Shown piece by piece: positions 1 through 6,203 of a stretch of 11,965 bases of DNA. How positions within the stretch are numbered: position 1 is the first letter of the stretch; each line of letters opens with the position of its first letter. This stretch comes from Thiothrix phosphatis (GTDB taxonomy: Bacteria; Pseudomonadota; Gammaproteobacteria; Thiotrichales; Thiotrichaceae): positions 1-11,965 of the forward strand of contig NZ_JAYMYJ010000091.1 of NCBI RefSeq assembly GCF_035668035.1. The letters run 5' to 3'. The translations under genes and the position numbers were made by a program. The notes under the pieces are model-generated. The model worked only from the letters and a program-made list of their open reading frames with translations, was not told where the DNA came from and searched no databases.

Positions 1-101
1 TACCCACCTTACATACCCATAGCATAGGGATTGCCTACCCATGATAGGAGTGTAATTAAATCTTTAGCCATTGTTCAACAAGGAACCGGGAGGTTCAGAC
101 A
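1..101 (+). promoter_or_regulatory. Upstream region of the alpA-like gene with TACCCA repeats
   Basis: TACCCA occurs three times (1-6, 14-19, 36-41); the last two, as TACCCAT, are 22 bp apart, or two helical turns. TTGTTCAACAA (71-81) is a small palindrome. A five-bp hairpin, GAACC-GGGA-GGTTC, lies just ahead of the 102 start and holds part of the purine-rich ribosome binding site (GGGAGG). Repeats ahead of an AlpA-type gene could be operators or integrase arm sites, but no core attachment site or integrase is visible. A weak promoter may lie around TTGCCT (31-36) with an AT-rich segment near 53-61. Confidence 0.3.
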
Positions 102-350
102 ATGGCAGCAAAAACCGAAACTATCCATCAACAGACCAAGCAGGGCGGCATTCCCCAACCACATGACCGGGCGGCACGCCTGCCTGAAGTTCTGCAACTG
201 ACGGGCAAATCCAAGACAACACTTTATGAAGACATCCGGGCGGGCAGGTTCCCGGCTGGCTTTCGTATTGGCAAACGTGCACGGGCATGGTGGTTGAATG
301 CAGACGTGATGGCATGGCTTGAAACCCGTAAAGCAGGGGGGGTGCAATAA
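102..350 (+). CDS. AlpA-family helix-turn-helix regulator
   Basis: An 82-aa protein of AlpA type: small phage and integrative-element DNA-binding proteins that activate or repress excision and replication genes, some acting as excisionase-like factors. The fold covers residues 26-75. RLPEVLQLTGKSKTTLYEDI gives the recognition helix-turn-helix, then RAGRFPAGFRIGKRARAWW supplies the short wing, and DVMAWLETR is the closing helix typical of the family. The first 25 residues are a polar tail. The ATG is preceded by GGGAGG. The stop shares one base with the next start (TAATG at 348-352), so it heads an operon running into the primase and helicase genes. AlpA genes usually sit close to an integrase, which may lie just upstream of the window. 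Family assignment is firm; the regulated target is inferred. Confidence 0.88.
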   Translation: MAAKTETIHQQTKQGGIPQPHDRAARLPEVLQLTGKSKTTLYEDIRAGRFPAGFRIGKRARAWWLNADVMAWLETRKAGGVQ

Positions 351-574
351 TGGCAAACCCAAATGTAAAAGACGCTCAATACGCTGATTGCTTTTCGGTA
401 AGAGACGCTCAAACCATGAATACGGGTCTGACTGACTTTGCAGGTTTTATTCTGGGAGATCAGGGGCGTAACGCCAATGTATCAGAAGAAGATAAGCAGT
501 TTGTCCGTAAATGTATCGGCAGGCTTAAATTATTGGCTAACAAACTGGCTTATGGTGTGGAAGATAATTCTTGA
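350..574 (+). CDS. Small hypothetical protein
   Basis: A 74-aa protein that I do not recognise. It starts one base inside the previous stop codon and has a G-rich ribosome binding site eight bases upstream, which argues that it is translated together with the AlpA-like gene. The N-terminal half is polar and glycine-containing; the C-terminal half (about residues 44-70) predicts an amphipathic helix with many lysines and leucines, including the stretch CIGRLKLLANKLAYG. No membrane segment, signal peptide or metal motif is visible. Position between a regulator and a primase suggests an accessory replication or excision role, but this is context only. Confidence 0.65.
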   Translation: MANPNVKDAQYADCFSVRDAQTMNTGLTDFAGFILGDQGRNANVSEEDKQFVRKCIGRLKLLANKLAYGVEDNS

Positions 575-586
575 AGGGCGGGTGCT

Positions 587-1552
587 ATGTTACAGAAAAA
601 CAAAGCCCCCAAAAGCGGGGGCAAGAAGCAAATCTATTCAAATGCAAGCCTGTATTCTGCCAGCTTCCATGAAGGAATTACAGGCTTTCAGGACGCCATT
701 GCAGCGGCTGGCCTTGGTAAACCCGAAATCAAGGCCGATGGCGAAATACACCGTTTCAGGGCAGCAGGAGACAAAGCCGGAACCTTGAACGGCTGGTATG
801 TGTTTTTCCAAATTCCCGTGCCTGCTGGCGCGTTCGGAAGCTGGAAAACCGGGCACTCTGAAAGGTGGTGCGTCAGGTCTGAACAGGAACTTTCCCACGT
901 CGAACGCCAGCAACTGGCGCAACAACTGGAAGACGCACGTAAGGCGCGCAAGGCGGAACAGCAACGCCAATGGAAAGCAGCGGCTGACAAGGCTGTATTG
1001 CGCTGGGGAGCAGCCAAGCCATTGGATGGTGTGAGCATTCACCCCTACCTGAAACACAAGCAGGTGCAAGCCTACAGCCTGAAACTGGAAGGGCGTGGCC
1101 TGCTGCTGGTTCCCTTACGTGATGTATCCGGGCGTTTGTGGTCACTGCAAACCATCAACCCGCAAGGTGAGAAACGCTTTCAGGGTGGCGGCAAGGTATC
1201 CGGCTGTTTTCACACCATCGGTGAGATTGACCCGGTGGGGCTGGTATTCATCTGTGAAGGCTACGCCACCGGGGCGACTATTCACCGCTTGCACGGCGGC
1301 GCTGCTGTCGCTTGCGCGATGTTTGCCGACAACCTGTTACCCGTGGCGCTGGCGATCCGTTCCCGGTATCCACAAGCCGATATTGTGCTGGCTGGCGACA
1401 ATGACCGCTTTACAGAGGGCAACCCAGGCGCAACCAAGGCAGAAGCAGCGGCGCGGGTCGTGGGCGGGTGCTGGGTTATCCCCGAGTTCCCGCCTGAATG
1501 CAAAAACGGCACAGATTTCAACGATCTGGCCGTGTTGGAGGCTTCGCAATGA
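587..1552 (+). CDS. Toprim-domain primase-like protein
   Basis: A 321-aa protein with a Toprim fold in its C-terminal third, as in the TraC/P4-type primase-like proteins of plasmids and integrative elements. Toprim motifs are FICEGYATGATI, with the invariant Glu at residue 224, and IVLAGDND, with the DxD pair at 271 and 273. The segment GTDFNDL near 308-314 is the usual C-terminal signature of these proteins. Residues 103-135 are a charged helix, probably coiled. Residues 145-205 match the region that precedes Toprim in mobile-element primases (HPYLKHKQV, then LLVPLRDVSGRLWSLQTI). No zinc finger and no AEP-type catalytic core were seen, so priming activity itself is inferred. The gene overlaps the DUF927 gene by ATGA, so the two are translationally coupled and probably form one primase/helicase unit split in two polypeptides. 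Confidence 0.87.
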   Translation: MLQKNKAPKSGGKKQIYSNASLYSASFHEGITGFQDAIAAAGLGKPEIKADGEIHRFRAAGDKAGTLNGWYVFFQIPVPAGAFGSWKTGHSERWCVRSEQELSHVERQQLAQQLEDARKARKAEQQRQWKAAADKAVLRWGAAKPLDGVSIHPYLKHKQVQAYSLKLEGRGLLLVPLRDVSGRLWSLQTINPQGEKRFQGGGKVSGCFHTIGEIDPVGLVFICEGYATGATIHRLHGGAAVACAMFADNLLPVALAIRSRYPQADIVLAGDNDRFTEGNPGATKAEAAARVVGGCWVIPEFPPECKNGTDFNDLAVLEASQ

Positions 1553-3345
1553 AAAAGGCTTCCGACCAACTACGCAAGGCCGGGAAGGTATCGCCGTATT
1601 TCACGATGCTGGAAGGCGACCGACCCGGCGTCTATTTCCAGCCACCGCCAACCAGCAAGAAAGACAAGGACGGCAACGAAACCACCGCCCCGGCAAACCC
1701 GGTATGGATTTGCAGCCCCTTATTGGTTTCTTCCCGTGTGCGCGATGATGGCAGCCAGAATCACGGCTATTTGCTGGAATGGCAGGATGCAGACCGCAAG
1801 CCTCACCACTGGATAATGCCAGCGGAATTACTCGCAGGTGATGGGGCAGAGGTTCGCCGGGTGCTGTTGAATGGTGGCCTGTTGATTGCCACCAAAAAGG
1901 CGGCGCGTGAACACCTGCTGGCCTTCATCCAGGAAGAGCAACCCGAAGAAACCGGCCTTGTGGTGTTCCGCACCGGCTGGCAGGGCGCGGCCTTTGTTCT
2001 ACCGGATGAAGTCATAGGCGACACCCAAGCCGACCATATCCACCTGCAAAGCGATTTCACGCAGTTTGAAGGCTACGCGGTTTCCGGTACTTGGCAGCAA
2101 TGGCGCGATTCCGTGGGGGCGCTGTGTGCCGGTAATCACCGGCCTGTTTTCGCCATTTCCGCAGCGTTTGCGGCTCCACTGTTGACCCCGTTGGAGGTTT
2201 CCGGCGTGGGGTTCCATATTCGGGGCGCATCATCCACCGGCAAAAGCACCGCGCTGGTGCTGGCCGCATCTGTCCAGGGAAACCCCGACCCGCTACCCAA
2301 GTGGAGAGCTACAGACTCAGCCCTGGAAGGTTTTGCAGCCATGCGCAATGACGCGATGATGTGTCTGGATGAAATGGGGCAGGCCGACGCAAAGGTGATT
2401 TCCCAAAGCGCGTACATGTTGGCGCAGGGTCAGGGCAAGATGCGTAGTCAGCGGGATACACGCCTACGCCCGACAGCGACATGGAAAACGCTGTTCCTGA
2501 GCAATGGTGAAATTTCACTTGCTGACATGCTGGCCAGTGAAGGCAAGAAAGTGAAGGCGGGGCAGGAAGTCCGGGTTGTCGATCTGCCAGCGGATGCAGG
2601 GCAGGGGCTGGGCATCTTCAACCAGATACCGCAGCAATTCGCAACGGCGGGCGCTTTTGCCGACAGCTTGAAGCAGGCAGCGGGGCAGCACCACGGCGCT
2701 ATTTTCCGCGAATATTTGCGTCTGCTGACCCAACAGCGGGACAAGCACATAACCACCGTAAACGACTACCGCAGCGACTGGAAAGCCGAATACGTGCCGG
2801 AAGGGGCAGGCGGGCAGGTGTTGCGCGTGGCGGATGCGTTCGCCGTGGTTGCGGCGGCGGGTGAGCTGGCTACTGATATGGGGCTGACCGGCTGGCAGGA
2901 AGGCGAAGCAGCCATTTCAGCGGCGCATTGCTTCAAGGCATGGCTGGAACACCGGGGCGGGCTGGGTTCGCAGGAAGAGCGCGAAGCATTGAAACAGGTT
3001 AAATACTTCTTCGAATCCAACGGCGCGGCCATGTTCACCCCGTTGGAGTATCGCCCCAAGGATGACCGCACCATGTACCGCAAGGGCTTTAGGGATGCAG
3101 AGGGCGATTTCTACGTGTTCCCGCAAGGCTTTGAGCAGGATGTATGCCGGGGCTTTGATCGTGGCTTTGTGGTCGGTTTGCTGCTGGCGCGTGGCTGGTT
3201 ACTGCCCGACGGCGCGGGCAAGTCCACCGTATCGAAAAGCGTACCTGTTGGCATCCGTGATGAACTGGACGCAGGCGGCAAAAGCATTGAACGCAAGATC
3301 AGGGTTTACAACATCAGCGGCGCAATTCTGGAAGATGAACTATGA
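1549..3345 (+). CDS. DUF927-family P-loop helicase-like protein
   Basis: A 598-aa protein of the DUF927 family, which occurs in prophages and integrative elements next to Toprim primases and is thought to act as a replicative helicase ATPase. The Walker A motif is GASSTGKST (227-234); the Walker B is MMCLDEMGQ with Asp274 and Glu275. LFLSNGEISLADML (315-328) fits a sensor-1 position, and AGQEVRVVDLPAD (337-349) is a strongly conserved family block with a candidate arginine finger. The C-terminal part (about 420-510, including GWQEGEAA and WLEHRGGLG) also matches the family. The start at 1549 is chosen because it overlaps the upstream stop as ATGA; a start at 1498 would overlap the Toprim gene by over 50 bases. 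The 3' end overlaps the following ORF by ATGA again. Helicase activity is inferred from the family. Confidence 0.9.
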   Translation: MKKASDQLRKAGKVSPYFTMLEGDRPGVYFQPPPTSKKDKDGNETTAPANPVWICSPLLVSSRVRDDGSQNHGYLLEWQDADRKPHHWIMPAELLAGDGAEVRRVLLNGGLLIATKKAAREHLLAFIQEEQPEETGLVVFRTGWQGAAFVLPDEVIGDTQADHIHLQSDFTQFEGYAVSGTWQQWRDSVGALCAGNHRPVFAISAAFAAPLLTPLEVSGVGFHIRGASSTGKSTALVLAASVQGNPDPLPKWRATDSALEGFAAMRNDAMMCLDEMGQADAKVISQSAYMLAQGQGKMRSQRDTRLRPTATWKTLFLSNGEISLADMLASEGKKVKAGQEVRVVDLPADAGQGLGIFNQIPQQFATAGAFADSLKQAAGQHHGAIFREYLRLLTQQRDKHITTVNDYRSDWKAEYVPEGAGGQVLRVADAFAVVAAAGELATDMGLTGWQEGEAAISAAHCFKAWLEHRGGLGSQEEREALKQVKYFFESNGAAMFTPLEYRPKDDRTMYRKGFRDAEGDFYVFPQGFEQDVCRGFDRGFVVGLLLARGWLLPDGAGKSTVSKSVPVGIRDELDAGGKSIERKIRVYNISGAILEDEL

Positions 3346-3761
3346 CGCGGGGGCGGTTTCGCCCCTTGTCGGTATGGGGTGCTGAACCTGATAGCACGTT
3401 ACCGGACACTGAGAGAACACCGGGAACACCGACGGAACACAGAAAAGATAAGATAAAACAGCAGGTTATCGAAGGGAACACCGGGAACACCGAAAAAACA
3501 CAGTGTCATGCAGTGCGTGCGCATGATCACGCGGGGGAGGCTGACGCCAGCGGGGTATGTTTCCGCGCCGAAATCTACCAGGACATCACCCACGAACAAG
3601 CCGGAATGGTGCAGTGTGGGAAGTGCGGATATTCACAGCGGATCAACACACTGGCGACCAGATGCAGGCATCCCGATCAGCATGGCGGCTTGTGGCCGGT
3701 ACTGGCTGTTGATCTGTGGCGGCGGTGTGCCGGGTTCATGAAAATGGGTAATGTTGGGTAA
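3342..3761 (+). CDS. Small hypothetical protein, possible zinc site, containing an iteron array
   Basis: A 139-aa ORF that begins in the ATGA overlap with the DUF927 stop. Its first half is low complexity because the 9-bp repeat array is translated as TPGTPTEH and GNTGNTEKT. The second half has VQCGKCGYS with Cys92 and Cys95, and a later CRH (Cys108, His110), consistent with a small zinc-binding loop. I know no family for it. The coupled start and the CxxC motif favour a real gene. The repeat-rich sequence and the overlap with a probable origin element leave open that only the DNA matters here. No membrane segment is seen. Confidence 0.5.
   Translation: MTRGRFRPLSVWGAEPDSTLPDTERTPGTPTEHRKDKIKQQVIEGNTGNTEKTQCHAVRAHDHAGEADASGVCFRAEIYQDITHEQAGMVQCGKCGYSQRINTLATRCRHPDQHGGLWPVLAVDLWRRCAGFMKMGNVG
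3413..3503 (+). repeat. Left arm of a large inverted repeat: GGAACACCG iteron array
   Basis: Copies of GAACACCG begin at 3415, 3424, 3476 and 3485 (9-bp period within each pair), with variants GGAACACAG at 3434-3442 and AACACAG at 3497-3503. The reverse complement of 3919-4017 matches this segment: the first 26 bases are identical and about 52 further bases match at over 80 percent. A roughly 10-bp insertion is present in the right arm. It lies within the ORF at 3342-3761. It probably binds an initiator protein. Confidence 0.85.
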
Positions 3762-3918
3762 GTTATTGATATTAAGCTATTGTTGCCGGGGATACAGAAG
3801 GCACACACCACACCTATTACTCTATATAGAGTGTTAATTAGTAAAAACACTTTATTATTTATTATAAAGGGCAGGGTGTGATAGGCTGAAATTGGTACGC
3901 ACACACAGACACGACACT
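3762..3918. other. AT-rich spacer between the inverted arrays
   Basis: This non-coding stretch separates the two arms and is far more AT-rich than its surroundings, especially 3765-3880. It holds the perfect 14-bp palindrome ACTCTATATAGAGT (3819-3832) and the inverted repeat AGTGTT (3830-3835) / AACACT (3846-3851) followed by an AT-only run. Such a stretch beside initiator-binding repeats would suit a DNA unwinding element. No gene is supported here. Confidence 0.5.
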
Positions 3919-4017
3919 TTTTTGGTGTTCCCTGTGTTCCATTCGATAACTATATGTTTTCTCTCATCTTTTCTGTGTTCCCTTGGGTGTTCCGTCGGTG
4001 TTCCCGGTGTTCCCTTT
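3919..4017 (-). repeat. Right arm of the large inverted repeat: CGGTGTTCC iteron array
   Basis: Read on this strand the units are GGTGTTC (3924-3930), CTGTGTTCC (3932-3940), CTGTGTTC (3973-3980), GGGTGTTCC (3985-3993), CGGTGTTCC (3996-4004) and CGGTGTTCC (4005-4013), with 9-bp spacing between the last two. The arm is the reverse complement of 3413-3503 with one insertion of about 10 bp and scattered changes. Conservation extends through the non-iteron sequence between the units (the AGAAAAGAT and GTTATCGAA blocks), so the whole arm, not just the short motif, was duplicated or selected. Confidence 0.85.
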
Positions 4018-4103
4018 GATTTCATTGACCTTTTTCAGTCAGAGGGCGCGATTTAGTGAGGTTTTGGGTGAAAATGCAGCGGAAACATACCCCTTTGGTG
4101 CAA

Positions 4104-4140
4104 GCCACCACCCGGCGGCAAACATCCGGGTGAAAGTGGC
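4104..4140 (+). other. Strong hairpin next to the CGTCA array
   Basis: GCCAC (4104-4108) plus CACCCGG (4109-4115) pair with CCGGGTG (4126-4132) and GTGGC (4136-4140). This gives a 12-bp, GC-rich stem with a 10-nt loop and a three-base AAA bulge on one side. It ends five bases before the first CGTCAT unit. No T-run follows, so it is not an intrinsic terminator. A single-strand initiation structure or an RNA element are possible roles. Confidence 0.6.
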
Positions 4141-4144
4141 GGGG

Positions 4145-4262
4145 CGTCATGGCACCCGTCATAGGCCGTCATGGTGGCCGTCATCACCCCGTCATAGGCC
4201 GTCACGGGCGTCATGGTGGCCGTCATCACCCCCGTCATTAGGGGCGTCATGACATCCGTCAC
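4145..4262 (+). repeat. Iteron-like array of CGTCAT/CGTCAC units
   Basis: Eleven units start at 4145, 4157, 4167, 4179, 4190, 4200, 4209, 4221, 4233, 4245 and 4257. Nine are CGTCAT; those at 4200 and 4257 are CGTCAC. Spacing is 9-12 bp, mean about 11, so all units face nearly the same side of the helix. A 24-base segment (4167-4190) recurs exactly at 4209-4232. This is the pattern of iterons bound by a replication initiator or of operators for a cooperative repressor. Confidence 0.8.
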
Positions 4263-4307
4263 CGGAATTTGAGTGGGTACAGCGGGTTTTTTGCGTTGGT
4301 TCCTGCC

Positions 4308-4370
4308 CGTCAACTACCCGTCAACTTGGTGTGGGTCAGCCGTCAACTACCCGTCAACCAGGGCGTCAAC
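4308..4370 (+). repeat. Second iteron-like block of CGTCAAC units
   Basis: CGTCAAC starts at 4308, 4319, 4341, 4352 and 4364, spaced 11, 22, 11 and 12 bp apart. A 19-base segment holding two units is repeated 33 bp apart (4307-4325 and 4340-4358, differing only at the outermost upstream bases). The core is the CGTCA of the preceding array, so both blocks could bind one protein with different affinities. Confidence 0.75.
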
Positions 4371-4393
4371 TTGATTTGCAGCAGGAAAAACAG

Positions 4394-4454
4394 TGTCCGG
4401 TAGGTTTTCGGCGGCTGGTTTTCATGTCCGTTGGCTGTCCGGTAGGGTTTTCTG
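4394..4454 (+). repeat. Direct repeat TGTCCGGTAGG with T-rich tail
   Basis: TGTCCGGTAGG occurs at 4394-4404 and 4436-4446, each followed by a TTTTC-containing tail. A partial copy (ATGTCCGTTGG) lies between them near 4423-4433. The 42-bp offset equals that of the exact repeat in the CGTCAT array. There is no gene here, and the role is unknown. Confidence 0.55.
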
Positions 4455-4505
4455 GAATGATGGCGCGGTTTTGCTGCTACACTGCCAGCCATACAACACC
4501 CTGAC

Positions 4506-4529
4506 CATTTTGTTGACGCCAACAAAATG
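4506..4529. promoter_or_regulatory. Perfect palindrome upstream of the ProQ/FinO gene
   Basis: CATTTTGTTG (4506-4515) and CAACAAAATG (4520-4529) form a perfect inverted repeat with the four-base centre ACGC. The left half plus centre includes GTTGACG, the reverse complement of the CGTCAAC units at 4308-4370. It ends 41 bp before the ATG at 4571. An operator is the simplest reading, autoregulatory or shared with the array. An RNA hairpin in the leader is the alternative. Confidence 0.5.
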
Positions 4530-4570
4530 CTGGGGAAAACCTTGCACACTTCCAGCGAGTCCAGCACACC

Positions 4571-5104
4571 ATGAACGACAACACCGACAAGCCGCGCCAG
4601 ACGCTGACCATCACGCGCAAGCCTGCCACTGCTGGCAATGACACCACTACCCCAACCGGCGGCGCTGTGCGTCGATCTGGCAAGCGAATCATCACGCGGG
4701 CGGAACTGCCCAACGTCCAGAAACCGGGGCAACCCAAAAAGTCAGCGAAGAAACCGGCCAACCGCAAACCACGGCAACCACCAAAACCGAAGAAAACGCC
4801 ACCTTCTGACCTTCGGGCGCGCGAACTCTCCGACAGCCTGAACGCCTTTGCTGTATGGCGCACCCGCCAGCCATTGGCGCTGGGTATCGAAAAGCAAATC
4901 TTCCGGCACATTGCGGCGCATCAGCTATCCGCCAGCAAGCGCGTGGTGCAAAAGCTGCTGCACCACCACACCCACAACCGCGCCTACCTGCAAGCCGTGG
5001 GGCAGGGCGGGCAACGCTTCAACCTTGATGGCGCGGAAGCCGGGGCGATCCTGCCGGGTGAGCGCGAACACGCGGGGCGGGCGCTGGCGGCCATGCCGCA
5101 ATGA
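4571..5104 (+). CDS. ProQ/FinO-domain RNA-binding protein
   Basis: A 177-aa protein. Residues about 80-172 match the ProQ/FinO RNA-chaperone domain. Evidence is the LRARELSDSLNAFAVWR opening, PLALGIEKQIF, the basic block HHHTHNRAYL (131-140), then RFNLDG (149-154) and EREHAGRAL near the end. The family binds intrinsic-terminator hairpins of small RNAs and helps them pair; plasmid FinO does this for FinP in fertility inhibition. Residues 1-78 are a flexible, very basic Lys/Pro-rich tail. TLTITRKPAT near the N terminus resembles the short leader of other mobile-element members. The ribosome binding site is weak, which suggests low or controlled expression. It follows the repeat-rich region and a palindrome, and precedes DUF29 by 42 bp. 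A candidate small RNA lies 1.2 kb downstream. Family call is firm; the RNA partner is inferred. Confidence 0.88.
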   Translation: MNDNTDKPRQTLTITRKPATAGNDTTTPTGGAVRRSGKRIITRAELPNVQKPGQPKKSAKKPANRKPRQPPKPKKTPPSDLRARELSDSLNAFAVWRTRQPLALGIEKQIFRHIAAHQLSASKRVVQKLLHHHTHNRAYLQAVGQGGQRFNLDGAEAGAILPGEREHAGRALAAMPQ

Positions 5105-5146
5105 ACCTACAATCAACACCATGAGCCATACCGGGAGGGCTGACAG

Positions 5147-5596
5147 ATGGGAGCCGCAACCAAATACGACACTGATTTCTATGGATGGACGCAAGCGCAA
5201 GCCGACGCCCTGAAAAACAGGCGCGTGGATGATCTGGACTTTGAAAACCTGCTGGAAGAGGTGGAAAGCATGGGCGCATCAGAGCGGCGGCAAATGGTCA
5301 GCAGGCTGAAAGTTTTGATGATGCACCTGCTGAAATGGCGCCACCAACCTGACCGAAGGGGCAAAAGCTGGGAACTCACCATCAAGGAACAACGGCGGCG
5401 CATCCCCCGGCATCTGAAAGAAAACCCCAGCCTACAGGCGAAAATGCCCGACATGCTGGAAGAAGCCTACGAAGACGCGCTATTCCTTGCCGAAGCTGAA
5501 ACCGGCCTGCACCAAAGCTTTTTCCCGGTAGATTGCCCGTGGACGCTGGAACAAATGCTTGATGCAGAATTCTGGCCTGATACAGAAACCCAGTAA
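5147..5596 (+). CDS. DUF29 domain-containing protein
   Basis: A 149-aa protein covering a full DUF29 domain. Diagnostic stretches are YDTDFYGWTQAQADALKN, the acidic DDLDFENLLEEVESMG (28-43), the helical VSRLKVLMMHLLKWRHQP (51-68), then RGKSWELTIKEQRRRI and the end FPVDCPWTLEQML (126-138). The family is widespread, often in many copies, in cyanobacteria and some proteobacteria. Its function is unknown; many copies sit near toxin-antitoxin genes. The ATG has a GGGAGGG ribosome binding site. It is followed closely by the DUF433 gene, so the two may be co-transcribed. It is all-helical and cytoplasmic by appearance. Confidence 0.88.
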   Translation: MGAATKYDTDFYGWTQAQADALKNRRVDDLDFENLLEEVESMGASERRQMVSRLKVLMMHLLKWRHQPDRRGKSWELTIKEQRRRIPRHLKENPSLQAKMPDMLEEAYEDALFLAEAETGLHQSFFPVDCPWTLEQMLDAEFWPDTETQ

Positions 5597-5627
5597 GCTA
5601 ACCCACTTAATACCGGAGGGCGTACCA

Positions 5628-5951
5628 ATGGGCGCACCAACAAGCAACAGAATCACCATAGAAGCAGGTAAGCGCAGCGGTAAGCCGTGCATCAGTGGCT
5701 TGCGCATTGCCGTTGCTGATGTGTTGGGTTGGCTGGCGGCAGGCATGAGCACGGCGGAAATCCTGGAAGATTTCCCTGAGCTGGAAGCCGATGACGTTAC
5801 CGCCAGCTTGCAATTTGCGGCAAGCCGCGAACACTTGCCCATTTCAAGCCGTCTGAGTCAGTCCGAAATCGAATCCTTACGGCAGGAAATGAAAGCCGCC
5901 GCCGATGACATGCGCAAAATGCGCAGCTTGCGTAAAGCTCAGGCAGCCTGA
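5628..5951 (+). CDS. DUF433 antitoxin-like protein
   Basis: A 107-aa protein. Residues 7-72 are a DUF433 domain: GKPCISGLRIAVADVLGWL (19-37), AAGMSTAEILEDFPEL (37-52), then DDVTASLQFAASREH (55-69). DUF433 proteins are VapB-like antitoxins, usually encoded immediately before a PIN-type toxin of the DUF5615 family. The tail (76-107) is a charged helix, probably a toxin-binding or coiled segment. The start at 5628 is chosen for its GGAGGG ribosome binding site; an ORF extension to 5559 would overlap DUF29. The gene after it is not a PIN protein, so this copy seems orphan or has a new partner. Confidence 0.85.
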   Translation: MGAPTSNRITIEAGKRSGKPCISGLRIAVADVLGWLAAGMSTAEILEDFPELEADDVTASLQFAASREHLPISSRLSQSEIESLRQEMKAAADDMRKMRSLRKAQAA

Positions 5952-5952
5952 T

Positions 5953-6147
5953 ATGGATTCAGAAAAAACAAAGCCACAATTACCCCCAGAACTTGGGGAG
6001 CCACCTCTGAAAGTACCTATCTGGGTCACTTACGCAGAGGAAAAGCCGGAATTCAAGACTTCCATCACAACCATCCTCTCTGGCCTGTGGTCACTTCTCC
6101 TCCTCATCAAAGAACGCTTTTCCAAAAGTCATAACGGCAAAGAGTAG
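5953..6147 (+). CDS. Small protein with one hydrophobic segment
   Basis: A 64-aa ORF starting one base after the DUF433 stop, a spacing typical of antitoxin-toxin pairs. The N-terminal 37 residues are proline- and charge-rich. Residues about 37-52 (TSITTILSGLWSLLLLI) are a single hydrophobic helix, and the tail is basic (KERFSKSHNGKE). It has no resemblance to a DUF5615 PIN toxin. It could be a small membrane-acting peptide, or an uncharacterised remnant. No clear ribosome binding site precedes it, so coupling to DUF433 translation would be needed. Confidence 0.5.
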   Translation: MDSEKTKPQLPPELGEPPLKVPIWVTYAEEKPEFKTSITTILSGLWSLLLLIKERFSKSHNGKE

Positions 6148-6203
6148 CAATCTCTCTATCTTGCCACCTGCACGCCTCTTATCCGAATCCGTGCGTTTTC
6201 CTG

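Noticed and set aside
1498..1548. Upstream start for the DUF927 gene
   Set aside because: It would overlap the Toprim gene by 55 bases in another frame; the ATGA junction at 1549 matches the style of the operon.
1095..1748. A 217-codon + strand ORF across the Toprim/DUF927 junction
   Set aside because: It lies in another frame over two well-supported genes, is rich in Arg/Pro/Cys/Trp as shadows are, and has no motif.
3508..3741. Alternative 77-codon ORF within 3342-3761
   Set aside because: Different frame, no ribosome binding site or coupling; the 3342 frame has the ATGA junction and the CxxC motif.
4053..4313. Minus-strand ORF with a repeated VMTATMT-like peptide
   Set aside because: It is only the translation of the CGTCAT array read backwards; no plausible ribosome binding site or protein fold.
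4145..4370. CRISPR-like array
   Set aside because: Units are 6-7 bp with 4-6-bp gaps, far too short for CRISPR repeats and spacers; no cas gene is present.
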